Shown piece by piece: positions 51,348 through 59,573 of a stretch of 64,000 nucleotides of DNA; the stretch's first letter is position 1; every line of letters starts with the position of its first letter. Origin of the DNA: Desulfocapsa sp. (lineage in GTDB: Bacteria > Desulfobacterota > Desulfobulbia > Desulfobulbales > Desulfocapsaceae); NCBI GenBank assembly GCA_022712895.1, contig JAFLJS010000045.1:1-64000 (forward strand), given 5' to 3'. The notes beneath the pieces were generated by a model that saw only the letters and a program-made list of their open reading frames with translations, was not told where the DNA came from and did no database searches. The translations under genes and the position numbers were made by a program.

Positions 51348-52775
51348 ATGAAAGAACATATCCTGTTTTTAACCGGAAAACTTGCCAGAAAAAGTCTTGA
51401 GCGAGTCATGAAATCTATTCAAGCTGAAGAGTTCAGTTATGAAATTCATACTCTTCCGATCACGGTTGCCGCTTTGGTGACCACGGACATGATCTTGCGT
51501 CAGTTAGATGATGCAAGGAACGCCGATCGTATCATTATTCCCGGGCTGTGTATTGGGGATTTGAATAAGGCCAGCGAAACCCTGGGAGTCCCTGTAGAGA
51601 GAGGCCCCAAAGATCTCAAGGAGTTACCCGTTTTTTTTGGAAGAGGAGCTCAAGAGCCTGATCTTAGTAGCTATAATGTCAGAATTTTTGCTGAAATTGT
51701 TGATGCGCCAGACATTACAATTAAAGCGATTCTGGAGCAGGCTGCCAACTACCTGGCAGATGGTGCTGATGTTATTGATATTGGCTGTTTACCTGGCAAA
51801 GATTTTCCTCATCTTGAGGATACTGTTAAAGCACTGGTTGCGGAAGAGTATACTGTCAGCATAGATTCGGTAGATCCAGAACAACTCATATGTGGTGCTC
51901 AAGCAGGTGCTCGGTATCTTTTAAGTCTTAAGGAAAGTTCGCTTTGGGTTGTTGACGAAGTGGATGCGCTCCCCATTTTAATTCCAGAACAACCGGAGGA
52001 TATCGAGTCTTTGTACCGGAGCATTGATATTCTCCAAGATCAGGGAAAGCCCTTTATTGCAGACAGTATCGTTGATCCGATCCACTTTGGCCTTGTTCAG
52101 TCCATCGTTCGCTACCATAAACTCAGGTTAGATTATCCGGAGATTGAACTCATGATGGGTACAGGTAACCTGTCGGAGCTTACTGAGGCCGATACCGGTG
52201 GTATCAATAGTCTACTGCTGGGTATGATGTCTGAATTAAGAATCAATAATCTCTTGACCACTCAAGTTAGTCCCCATGCAAGACGGAGTGTGGCAGAGAT
52301 TGATTTAGCCCGTCGAATCATGTTTCGAGCAAAAGAGGATCATTCTTTACCTAAAGGATATAATAGCGGTCTCATGAGCTTACATGACAGAAAGCCGTTC
52401 CCATACGATGCTGAGGAAGTCAGAGAAATATCACAGCAGGTCAAAGATTTGAATTTTCGTATTCAAGTGACCAAAACCGGGATTCACATTTATAATCGTG
52501 ATGGCCTGTTCACTGCCACCGATCCGTATGAACTTTTTAACAATCTTCCTCTGCTTAAGGACAATGCACCACATGCCTATTATATAGGAGTTGAACTTGC
52601 ACGCGCCCAAATTGCCTGGCAGCTGGGGAAGCATTATGTTCAGGATGAAGAGTTAGACTGGGGGAGTGCTTACAAAGCGTACAGTAATAGCGGAATTGAT
52701 TTACAAATGAGCTATAAAGCAGAGTCTTCAACCGTGAAGGCCAGAAAAAAACGGCGCCGAAAGAAGAACGACTAA
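51348..52775 (+). CDS. Dihydropteroate synthase-related protein (DUF6513/TIGR00284 type)
   Basis: A 475-residue protein. The N-terminal about 110 residues (MKEHILFLTGKLARKSLERV) precede a DHPS-like TIM barrel: GADVIDIGCLPGKDFP, VSIDSVDPEQLICGAQAGAR, MMGTGNLSELTEADTGG. This protein type is shared by methanogens and H4MPT-using methylotrophs and not by organisms that only use folate, so it is thought to serve H4MPT synthesis, for example joining the pterin to ribofuranosyl-aminobenzene phosphate. A C-terminal about 60 residues end in a basic tail (KARKKRRRKKN). It starts 44 bases after folP. The exact reaction is not proven. Confidence 0.82.
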   Translation: MKEHILFLTGKLARKSLERVMKSIQAEEFSYEIHTLPITVAALVTTDMILRQLDDARNADRIIIPGLCIGDLNKASETLGVPVERGPKDLKELPVFFGRGAQEPDLSSYNVRIFAEIVDAPDITIKAILEQAANYLADGADVIDIGCLPGKDFPHLEDTVKALVAEEYTVSIDSVDPEQLICGAQAGARYLLSLKESSLWVVDEVDALPILIPEQPEDIESLYRSIDILQDQGKPFIADSIVDPIHFGLVQSIVRYHKLRLDYPEIELMMGTGNLSELTEADTGGINSLLLGMMSELRINNLLTTQVSPHARRSVAEIDLARRIMFRAKEDHSLPKGYNSGLMSLHDRKPFPYDAEEVREISQQVKDLNFRIQVTKTGIHIYNRDGLFTATDPYELFNNLPLLKDNAPHAYYIGVELARAQIAWQLGKHYVQDEELDWGSAYKAYSNSGIDLQMSYKAESSTVKARKKRRRKKND

Positions 52776-52815
52776 ATAGCAGGTTGTGGTAATGCAAATA
52801 AATCATGAGGTACTT

Positions 52816-53649
52816 ATGTCATCCAGCTCTTCTCTTATTGATTATCATCTTCATACCTGTTGCTCCAGGGATGGTAGTGGTGAAGTGATTGATCACTGTA
52901 AAGAAGCTGTCAAAAGAGGCTTTAGGGAAATTTGTTTCACAAATCACCAGGAGTGGATATCGGTAGTGGGAGGTTTTTACGATTATGCTATGCGTAATGA
53001 AGGATGGGAACAACACCTGCATGACATTGAGGCGGCCAGAAAAGAATTCCCGATGCTTTCTATAAAGCTGGGCTGTGAAACTGGGTATTATCCAGAATAT
53101 CTAGATGATATTATACGATTTACTAAGCGGTTTCCTTTTGATTATATTATCGGCAGTGTTCACTCTCTAGAAGGCATAATGCTGGATGATAAAACAATTT
53201 CAGGCAATACAAGCAGCACTGTTCAGATACAATGGATGAGGAAGTATTTCTCAGCAATTAAAGATATGGTGAAGCACTCTTATTTTGACTGTATTGGACA
53301 TCTTGATCTTGTAAAAAAACATATCCCGCGGCATGGAGATGATGAGTATCAAGATCTCATTCAGGATATTGCTGAAACAATGAATGATAATGATATTGGC
53401 TTTGAGTTGAATACCAGTGGCTGGCATCAATCGCCACAAGATTGTTATCCGGCTGTGAGTCTTTTGAAGATCTTAAAAGACGCTGGCATAAGAAAAGTCG
53501 CTATTGGCTCAGACTCTCATTCGCCGGAAACTCTTGGTCAAGATATCCAAAAAGGTCTGGATCTTCTCAAACGGGTTGGTTTTGATTCAGTTTGCACTTT
53601 TTCAAACCGAGTTCCAACTTACCATCCGCTGCCAATACAAACACACTAA
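52816..53649 (+). CDS. PHP-domain phosphoesterase (histidinol-phosphatase-like)
   Basis: From ATG 52816 (GAGG six bases upstream) the product is 277 residues. The PHP metal ligands appear in order: YHLHTCCSRDGS, EICFTNHQEW, GCETGYYPEY, IIGSVHSLEG, GHLDLVKKH and GSDSHSPETLG. The family hydrolyses phosphate esters, best known for histidinol phosphate. The only his-like gene in this cluster is the HisA-type gene, and no his operon is visible, so it may act on a pterin or furan phosphate. That is a guess from context. The frame is open back to GTG 52786, but that start would add ten residues without homology to the family. Confidence 0.75.
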   Translation: MSSSSSLIDYHLHTCCSRDGSGEVIDHCKEAVKRGFREICFTNHQEWISVVGGFYDYAMRNEGWEQHLHDIEAARKEFPMLSIKLGCETGYYPEYLDDIIRFTKRFPFDYIIGSVHSLEGIMLDDKTISGNTSSTVQIQWMRKYFSAIKDMVKHSYFDCIGHLDLVKKHIPRHGDDEYQDLIQDIAETMNDNDIGFELNTSGWHQSPQDCYPAVSLLKILKDAGIRKVAIGSDSHSPETLGQDIQKGLDLLKRVGFDSVCTFSNRVPTYHPLPIQTH

Positions 53650-53677
53650 TTGGGAGCCAGGTTTTTTGAATGAATCG

Positions 53678-54259
53678 TTAGCGTAAGCAGTCAATGAGTA
53701 GTGAATGCATCAACGTTTCATATTTGGAACCCGGTGCCACTTTTTTAATAACGCGGTGGTTTTCTTTCAAAAGGCTTTCCAGTTTTTTCTTTGGCAGCAG
53801 ATTTTTTCTGGTGGATACAATTAGACTTTCGAGCATAAGGCTTTTGGCACGATTAGTGAACTCACCGTCATTACGGATGGTGATGTGAACAACTTTCGCC
53901 TCAAGCAGAAAACGATTTTTCTTTTCCACTATGTTTTTTAATTTTACTTCAACGCTTGATGAAGAATGCATTAGTACAGGGGCATTAATCATTTCTGCTG
54001 AATGGAAATGTATATTTTCTTTAGAGTAGAGCGCATTGTAGATAATGGCTGGATCGTCAACTGCATTAAGGGCGAATTCCTTAGCAGCCAGGATGTTTTT
54101 GAGAGTGTTTGAACCCTTGAATATTTCAAGAGTAATTGTTTCAAAATCTTCGACTCTCATCCCAAAAGGAGCAGCATGAGGCACTTGATGGTCATAGCTG
54201 GAAATAATAACTTCATACAGCCATTTTTTCTTCAATCCCAAGGACTCTAATGTATTCAT
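53678..54259 (-). CDS. DUF447-family protein (flavin-reductase-like split barrel)
   Basis: A 193-residue protein matching the DUF447 family seen in methanogens and in H4MPT-using bacteria. The N-terminal WLYEVIISSYDHQVPHAAPF and the following beta-rich part look like the flavin-reductase split barrel, while the C-terminus is helical (KSLMLESLIVSTRKNLLPKK). It is encoded opposite the genes before and after it, converging on the PHP gene. A flavin or pterin-reducing role is possible, since H4MPT needs a dihydromethanopterin reductase, but I know of no proof and the assignment is weak. Confidence 0.65.
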   Translation of the reverse strand: MNTLESLGLKKKWLYEVIISSYDHQVPHAAPFGMRVEDFETITLEIFKGSNTLKNILAAKEFALNAVDDPAIIYNALYSKENIHFHSAEMINAPVLMHSSSSVEVKLKNIVEKKNRFLLEAKVVHITIRNDGEFTNRAKSLMLESLIVSTRKNLLPKKKLESLLKENHRVIKKVAPGSKYETLMHSLLIDCLR

Positions 54260-54375
54260 TTTATTCCTTATATAGACAGTGTTGTGATTTGAAATGTATT
54301 GTTATTGTACGCTGCTAATGATAAAATACAGTTGTTGTTAAACACTATGAATTCCATTTTAAACAGGTATATATT

Positions 54376-55089
54376 ATGCAATTACTAATCAGTGTAACAA
54401 ATACTGAGGAGGCACAATCAGCGGCTGTTGGAGGTGCTGATATCGTCGATATTAAAAACCCTTCAGAAGGAGCACTTGGTGCCAATTTTCCCCATATTAT
54501 TCGAGCCATCCGTCAGGAAATAGCTACAGAAATCCCTGTAAGTGTTGCCATTGGTGATGCACCAAATAAGCCGGGAGCCACCGCCTTGGCTGCCTTAGGG
54601 GCGGCTAGTTGTGATGTCGAATTTGTCAAAGTAGGACTCTATGGAACCAGTACCACCCGGCAAGCTGTTTTCCTGCTTAAAGAAGTATGTCGGGCAGTCA
54701 GGGACTATGATAGTGATATAAAAATTATTGCTGTAGCCTATGCTGATGCTCATAAAATAGGGGCCTTTCCAGTTATGGAGTCTCCAGCAGTTGCAGTTGA
54801 GGCTGGAGCGGATGGCTGTTTGTTGGATACAGCTGGCAAAACCGGAGATTCACTTTTTTCATACCTTGACGATAATGCATTGCGGCAATTTGTCCAGGAT
54901 TGTCAGAGTGGAGGACTTATCAGTGCACTTGCTGGTTCTCTTGGTGAAGCGGATATCCCTCGTTTATTAAAGATTGGTCCAGATATATTGGGATTTCGAA
55001 CCGCTGCCTGCAAAGGTGATCGAGTTACAGGCGTCATACAACGGAAACAGGTTGAACGCTTAAAAAATCTGATTAACGGTGTAGATTAG
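54376..55089 (+). CDS. mfnB: (5-formylfuran-3-yl)methyl phosphate synthase (MfnB)
   Basis: A 237-residue TIM-barrel enzyme that condenses two glyceraldehyde-3-phosphate molecules to 4-(hydroxymethyl)-2-furancarboxaldehyde phosphate, the furan core of methanofuran. The active-site residues identified in the Methanocaldococcus enzyme are at the same numbers here: Lys27 (VDIKNPSEGALGANF), Lys85 (EFVKVGLYG), Asp151 and Lys155 (LLDTAGKTG). The exact conservation of all four makes the assignment strong. It is divergent from the DUF447 gene (116 bases apart) and converges on mfnE with a 17-base overlap. Confidence 0.95.
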   Translation: MQLLISVTNTEEAQSAAVGGADIVDIKNPSEGALGANFPHIIRAIRQEIATEIPVSVAIGDAPNKPGATALAALGAASCDVEFVKVGLYGTSTTRQAVFLLKEVCRAVRDYDSDIKIIAVAYADAHKIGAFPVMESPAVAVEAGADGCLLDTAGKTGDSLFSYLDDNALRQFVQDCQSGGLISALAGSLGEADIPRLLKIGPDILGFRTAACKGDRVTGVIQRKQVERLKNLINGVD

Positions 55090-55735
55090 TCCCTTTGGCA
55101 GTGCCTGTCTCAAGTAATTGCTCTAGCCGCTCAGGATAGTTTCCGTTGATCAGCCATATATCCAGGCTTGTTGTTTTGGCAATCGAGCAAAAATAATTAT
55201 CCACTAACTCTTCAGAACAAGTTACTTGTGACAGGCTGGCCGTTTCCATCAAATTAGCCGGACTGGTAGCGCTTTTACTATCAGTAAATAATCCGTCTAC
55301 GCTTTTTAACAAAATCAGTTGTCTGGCTCCGGCAAGATCTGCGAGCCAGGCTGCAATGGAATCTGAAGTTACATCCCAGCTTTTAGGTAGTACGTCAGTT
55401 TGCGCAAGGAAATGATACGGCAGCAAAATTGGTATCTTTCCAGAGGATATTGCCATGCGAGCAGCATCTAAGTCCTGTACCAATTTGCTGTTTTCTATCA
55501 TTGAGGCCAGAAGATGCCCGTACTGATCCATAGCCAATATGGACATCCAGTGTCCAGCATCTTGTGCAAGACCGAAACGTTGCTCATAGTTCCTGACCGT
55601 ATTGGCAAAAATCCCTCCACCAGGGATAAGTAATATCTCATATCGAGTGGCAAAGTTCGATATGGTTTGCAGGAGGTTTTGCAAATTGCTGCTTTCCCCG
55701 AGGCTTCCTCCCACTTTTATAACTGTTTCAATCAT
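55073..55735 (-). CDS. mfnE: Amino-acid-kinase-family protein, probable MfnE
   Basis: A 220-residue kinase of the amino-acid-kinase fold: MIETVIKVGGSLGESSNL (phosphate loop), LIPGGGIFANTVRNYEQRFG, then ILLPYHFLAQTDVLPKSWDV and SDSIAAWLADLAGARQLILL. The small size and the conserved WDVTSDSIA region fit MfnE, the [5-(aminomethyl)furan-3-yl]methyl phosphate kinase that makes the diphosphate used by MfnF. It sits beside mfnB and, after one repeat element, mfnF, which supports this. Its 3' end overlaps that of mfnB by 17 bases, on the opposite strand. The start codon directly abuts the edge of repeat copy 3. Confidence 0.85.
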   Translation of the reverse strand: MIETVIKVGGSLGESSNLQNLLQTISNFATRYEILLIPGGGIFANTVRNYEQRFGLAQDAGHWMSILAMDQYGHLLASMIENSKLVQDLDAARMAISSGKIPILLPYHFLAQTDVLPKSWDVTSDSIAAWLADLAGARQLILLKSVDGLFTDSKSATSPANLMETASLSQVTCSEELVDNYFCSIAKTTSLDIWLINGNYPERLEQLLETGTAKGTNLHR

Positions 55736-55908
55736 GATAAACTCGTAAAAACCCAGAATTTAGATGGTTAAGTATTTATGCCCTTTGTTCGGGTGAAAAC
55801 TTCATATCCGAGGCGCAAATATTTTATATCATTTCAGCGTACTAAGGTACGTCGTAATGATATAAAATGTGCAGTAACGAAGGAGATGGAGAGTTTTACG
55901 ACGCCATC
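55736..55908 (+). repeat. Dispersed palindromic repeat, copy 3 (full length, with perfect central hairpin)
   Basis: This 173-base copy starts GATAAACTCGTAAAAACCC and ends GAGTTTTACGACGCCATC. The central hairpin arms ATTTTATATCATT and AATGATATAAAAT are perfect over 13 bases. It fills the whole space between the start of mfnE and the stop of mfnF, its right end reaching into the mfnF stop region. Other copies: 239-385, 19326-19453 and 63361-63513. Confidence 0.75.
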
Positions 55909-56968
55909 AATCATCAAAATCAGTGTTTTTGCTTTGAACCAATAAATACGCCACAGCATATGCCGGAAGCGCGGTCAACGGCCACGGGCAGTCATTGTGG
56001 TTACGATCAATTGTTGAGAGCCCTAAACGTCTGACCACTTCTTGGGTTAAAAAGTGCCCTGAACCTATTAAGGTAACTGAAAAATCAAAGCTATCCTGTA
56101 AAGCGGATAACACCAGAAGAACAGACTCTGTGATTTGTTGAAGTTGTTTTTCGAAAATATAGCAGGCCATCTTTTCCAGTTCTTTTCCGCTCAAAATTTC
56201 GCAATCAGCACAGATCAGTCTGGCAAGTCGCTCCTGAGCAGCAAGAACAGTCTTGGCCCTGCCATCCGGTGTCGGGCAACTATATGACTCTGGACTGATT
56301 TTGCCTAGAATAAGGTACACGTCGGCCATACAGGTAAAATATTCAGCTGCAACACCACAGGATCTCCCATTAATTGGAATATGGCTAACGATCGTATTGG
56401 GATTTGTTCGTAGTATCCCACTGTAAACCAATTCTCCGCTGATTAGGCGCTGAGGATCTGTTCGACCTTGACTTATTACTTTTCCATGTTGTATCGGGAT
56501 GATATCTGTAGTTGTACTGCCAATGTCGATTAAAAGACAGTTGGGATAAAAAGACGCCAGAAACTGAGCACTGGCCAGCCAATTTGATGCAGCACATAAA
56601 AGTGGTGTTTGGTAAGCATTGTCCAGCGGCAAAAAAGAACCATCAAGACCAAAAGGATAAATGGAAGATTTTTTGAAAGCTTGTTTGACTGCATCAAGGA
56701 TACAGATAACCCCTTCGCGTTTAGTGCGAAAAGCATCGGAGAGTTCGGCGGTCATTGTGACGGCTATTTTTGAGACATCTCCTCCCCCAAGCTCTCTATT
56801 TAATTCTTGAAGTAACATGCTCAACTTCTCGGGATGCTGCCATATTTCAAAAGGTTTGGCCGCGACAGAATATGTCATTACTTTCTGTCCCTGGCATTGA
56901 AGCAGTGCTGCTTTGATATTTGCCCCTCCAATATCCAAACCCAGAATAGAAAAGCTTTTTAATTTCAT
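55907..56968 (-). CDS. mfnF: Hydantoinase/oxoprolinase-related H4MPT-linked protein, probable MfnF
   Basis: From ATG 56968 (GAGGGG site; ATGA overlap with mfnD) the product is 353 residues with an ASKHA-type ATPase fold: LGLDIGGANIKAALL (phosphate loop), CLLIDIGSTTTDIIPI and LLVLSALQDSFDFSVTLIGS. It matches the family annotated as H4MPT-linked C1 transfer pathway protein (TIGR03123), to which MfnF belongs. MfnF joins gamma-glutamyl-tyramine to the aminomethylfuran diphosphate, making the core methanofuran ether. The frame opens at 57010, but that ATG lies inside mfnD and is less likely. Confidence 0.85.
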   Translation of the reverse strand: MKLKSFSILGLDIGGANIKAALLQCQGQKVMTYSVAAKPFEIWQHPEKLSMLLQELNRELGGGDVSKIAVTMTAELSDAFRTKREGVICILDAVKQAFKKSSIYPFGLDGSFLPLDNAYQTPLLCAASNWLASAQFLASFYPNCLLIDIGSTTTDIIPIQHGKVISQGRTDPQRLISGELVYSGILRTNPNTIVSHIPINGRSCGVAAEYFTCMADVYLILGKISPESYSCPTPDGRAKTVLAAQERLARLICADCEILSGKELEKMACYIFEKQLQQITESVLLVLSALQDSFDFSVTLIGSGHFLTQEVVRRLGLSTIDRNHNDCPWPLTALPAYAVAYLLVQSKNTDFDD

Positions 56969-57987
56969 TCTGACCCCTCGTTCTTTAATAGAGCTTTTCC
57001 AGACAGACATATCTTTTGTGGAAGAATCCCTTCGATAGAAGCATCCCAGATTGCCCCTGCTAGATTGACATTGACAACTTTCCGAAGTCCAGTGTAGCTT
57101 GTTGTGAGGCGTGGATTGATCTCAATCAAGTAACATCCTTTGTCAGTTATAAGCATGTCCACTCCAACATAGCCTTTAAGCCCAGGGAGTAGAGATGCAG
57201 CACGTTTTGCCAGATCAAAAGCCTCTTGTTGTCTGCTGCAGATAAAAGGAATCTCTCCACCCTGGTAAGTGAAGGATGAGCCAATGTGTATGGATTGTTT
57301 GTTCAGGCTCAGACAGGTGATTGCATTTTTGGAAATAAGTAGTGAGACACTCACATGGTGACCTTTGATGTAACGCTGCAATAACAAGTGGTCTTTGTAA
57401 CAGCTGTATTTTTCTAAGGCCAAGAGCAGTGATGTGGTATCGTTGATTAAACCGACACCTTCACAACCCACCCCATCAATTGGCTTGAGAACCAGAGGAT
57501 AACCAATTTGCTCGGCTCTTTTTATTGCACTCTTGGTGCTGACGCACCAGGTATCAGGTGTTGCGAGTCCGGCTTGGTGGAAAATCCGGTAACAGTCCCA
57601 TTTATTAGCTGCTTTGGCAATACTTCCAGGACTACTGCCAAGGAGTTGGACTTTTTGCTGCTCCATTAACAGGCTTAGGCGTTCCAAGATACCATCACTT
57701 TCAGGCGCAATAATCAAGGCTGCTGTGCATTCTTTGCTAAGGTGTTTCAGGGTCTCATAATGGTTAGAGGAATCCAGGTCGACTACACGGTCAGCAGGTA
57801 AAGAGAAAGCAGTTAAGCGCTGATCACGAGTGGTGGTGACTGTTGTTTTTCCCCAATCTCTGAAATCAGCCAAGATTGTCCGTAGCATGGACAGGCCTTC
57901 GGCCATTAATTTTTCTGGTAGTTTATGATCAGGCCATCCACCACCAGAAATATATTCGTGGATTAAAATATTAGGAGTCGGTGTCAC
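56965..57987 (-). CDS. mfnD: ATP-grasp ligase, probable MfnD (tyramine-glutamate ligase)
   Basis: A 340-residue ATP-grasp enzyme. The N-terminal ILIHEYISGGGWPDH is typical of the COG2232/MfnD group. The ATP-binding core is GYPLVLKPIDGVGCEGVGLI, and the metal-binding residues are in GCYLIEINPRLTTSYTGLRK. MfnD attaches glutamate to tyramine in methanofuran synthesis; the neighbouring mfnF and mfnE support this role over other ligases. The only start that preserves the conserved N-terminus is the GTG at 57987, one base from the ATG of the divergent HisA-like gene. It overlaps mfnF by four bases (ATGA). Confidence 0.82.
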   Translation of the reverse strand: MTPTPNILIHEYISGGGWPDHKLPEKLMAEGLSMLRTILADFRDWGKTTVTTTRDQRLTAFSLPADRVVDLDSSNHYETLKHLSKECTAALIIAPESDGILERLSLLMEQQKVQLLGSSPGSIAKAANKWDCYRIFHQAGLATPDTWCVSTKSAIKRAEQIGYPLVLKPIDGVGCEGVGLINDTTSLLLALEKYSCYKDHLLLQRYIKGHHVSVSLLISKNAITCLSLNKQSIHIGSSFTYQGGEIPFICSRQQEAFDLAKRAASLLPGLKGYVGVDMLITDKGCYLIEINPRLTTSYTGLRKVVNVNLAGAIWDASIEGILPQKICLSGKALLKNEGSE

Positions 57988-57988
57988 T

Positions 57989-58723
57989 ATGCAAATTATT
58001 CCTGTTTTGGATCTGATGAAGGGTCTTGTTGTACATGGTGTTAAAGGAGAACGCGAGCAGTATCAACCGGTAAAAAGCCTTTTGACTGCCAGTGCGAATC
58101 CCCTTGAAATAGCCAATGCTCTCCACATGGAAACAGAGTGCCATTCTCTATATATCGCAGATTTGGATGCCATTCAAGGGACTGGAACCAACAAAACTGT
58201 AATCAAAGAGATAGCATCTCAATTGGATATTAAACTATGGGTGGATGCAGGCACTGCTGACCTGGAATCCGTAATTCAATTATTTGAAACAGGTGCAGAT
58301 GTTGTAATCATCGGTTCAGAGACATTGACATCATTACAGCAGCTTAGGTCCATATATGATTTAATCCCAAGAGAAAAGATACTATTTAGTCTTGATATAA
58401 GCAAAGACCTTGTTCTTTCCCGTTCGACAACCCTGCAAGGTATTACTCCACTGAAGGCATTGAGAATTTTAACAAGAGAGACAGGAGGGAATCGCTTTAT
58501 CCTTTTAACTCTGGATGCCGTTGGTACGGCAAATGGGCCTGATGTTTCCCTGCTCGAGAATGCAAAGTGTGAATTCCCCTCAGCTACATTTATAGCTGGA
58601 GGAGGAGTAAAAACAGCTGCTGATCTCAACGCATTATCTGGAGTTGGTGCAAACGGTGTCTTAGTAGCAACCTCACTTCATAATGGTTGGATTACAGGCC
58701 AAGACCTCTCGTCTTTTCGTTAA
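57989..58723 (+). CDS. HisA-like TIM-barrel protein of H4MPT-associated type
   Basis: A 244-residue TIM barrel related to HisA/HisF (COG1411/TIGR00734 group): MQIIPVLDLMKGLVVHGVKG, IADLDAIQGTGTNKTVIKEI, and FIAGGGVKTAADLNALSGVG. The group is frequent in methanogens and H4MPT methylotrophs and is not the histidine-pathway enzyme, since the other his genes are missing and the HisA active-site pairs are only partly kept. The reaction is unknown; a phosphoribosyl or Amadori-type rearrangement is plausible from the fold. Its start lies one base from the divergent mfnD start, and its 3' end overlaps the next gene by 32 bases on the opposite strand. Confidence 0.75.
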   Translation: MQIIPVLDLMKGLVVHGVKGEREQYQPVKSLLTASANPLEIANALHMETECHSLYIADLDAIQGTGTNKTVIKEIASQLDIKLWVDAGTADLESVIQLFETGADVVIIGSETLTSLQQLRSIYDLIPREKILFSLDISKDLVLSRSTTLQGITPLKALRILTRETGGNRFILLTLDAVGTANGPDVSLLENAKCEFPSATFIAGGGVKTAADLNALSGVGANGVLVATSLHNGWITGQDLSSFR

Positions 58724-59567
58724 TGGGGGAGACGTCCTCTTCAACAAAATAGGCAAACAAGACTGCGGCTATCAGATCTGCGGTGGTGCCAGGGTTCAAG
58801 CTATGTTTTTCGTCCCGCAGGTCAAAATCAAATTTTTGAATTTCTCCCTTATCGCCAAAGATCCCGCCTTTTTTTATTATACGTTTGGCTCTATTGGAGA
58901 TCTGTTGAGCGACCTCCTTCCCATTTTTCCGGGCAATCAGAGTATCCGGCACTTCAGCAAGGATTGAGAGAAATGTCTGAACAATTGCCTCTGGCAAAGG
59001 AACCCCTTGTGCGAGGGTCTTTTTCAGAGCAACAAGGCCGATTGCAAAGGTTATGTTGTAAGTGGTTACATACTCTCTGGATATTGTGTCTCTGTCACGT
59101 GCCACTTCCATAGCCTGCAATAGAGTTATATCCGTTGTCGTTTGGTTCAGATCGTAGCGCTGTGATGTCCCCATTCCAGCAGGTTTTGCCAGACGTATAG
59201 CTTGATATGCCAGTTGTGTATCATCAACTGTTAAGTTTTGCAAAACCGATCCGACAGCAGACTGGAGACTCACAGAGGGACTCAATTCTGCAGCCTTAGC
59301 CAAGGGGGCCAGAAGCAGAACAATCCCTAGATTGGTATTTACTCTGACAAGATTTCTTGTCGCTCGAATTGCATGGAGTATGATCTCACCGACAGAAGCA
59401 TTTGCTGTTGCTCTAAAGGCCGGACCTATTGCAGCAGCACTGATCAAAAAATCTTCGAAACTGGTGTCGATGAAATCCTCGTACCGGGTTACATTGCCTG
59501 GTTTATCAGCGCTGACTTCAAACAAACAAGCCCTTTCTACTGCTAAACCGATTTTCTCAGAGTCCAT
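58692..59567 (-). CDS. Triphosphoribosyl-dephospho-CoA synthase-like protein (CitG/MdcB family)
   Basis: A 291-residue, helix-rich protein of the COG1767 family: VSADKPGNVTRYEDF near the start, LGIVLLLAPLAKAAEL, AGMGTSQRYDL and NPGTTADLIAAVLFAYF. True CitG makes the citrate lyase cofactor from ATP and dephospho-CoA, but citrate and malonate lyase genes are not present here. Relatives occur in methanogens and H4MPT-cluster methylotrophs, where they may use ATP or PRPP-type chemistry in H4MPT synthesis. The exact step is not known. It is six bases from the RimK-like gene upstream, in the same operon. Confidence 0.8.
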   Translation of the reverse strand: MDSEKIGLAVERACLFEVSADKPGNVTRYEDFIDTSFEDFLISAAAIGPAFRATANASVGEIILHAIRATRNLVRVNTNLGIVLLLAPLAKAAELSPSVSLQSAVGSVLQNLTVDDTQLAYQAIRLAKPAGMGTSQRYDLNQTTTDITLLQAMEVARDRDTISREYVTTYNITFAIGLVALKKTLAQGVPLPEAIVQTFLSILAEVPDTLIARKNGKEVAQQISNRAKRIIKKGGIFGDKGEIQKFDFDLRDEKHSLNPGTTADLIAAVLFAYFVEEDVSPINEKTRGLGL

Positions 59568-59573
59568 AAAATT

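Noticed and set aside
57989..58723. hisA of histidine biosynthesis
   Set aside because: No other his genes, and the sequence fits the separate HisA-like group associated with H4MPT organisms.
58692..59567. True citG of a citrate lyase operon
   Set aside because: No citC, citD, citE, citF or malonate decarboxylase genes nearby; the context is cofactor biosynthesis.
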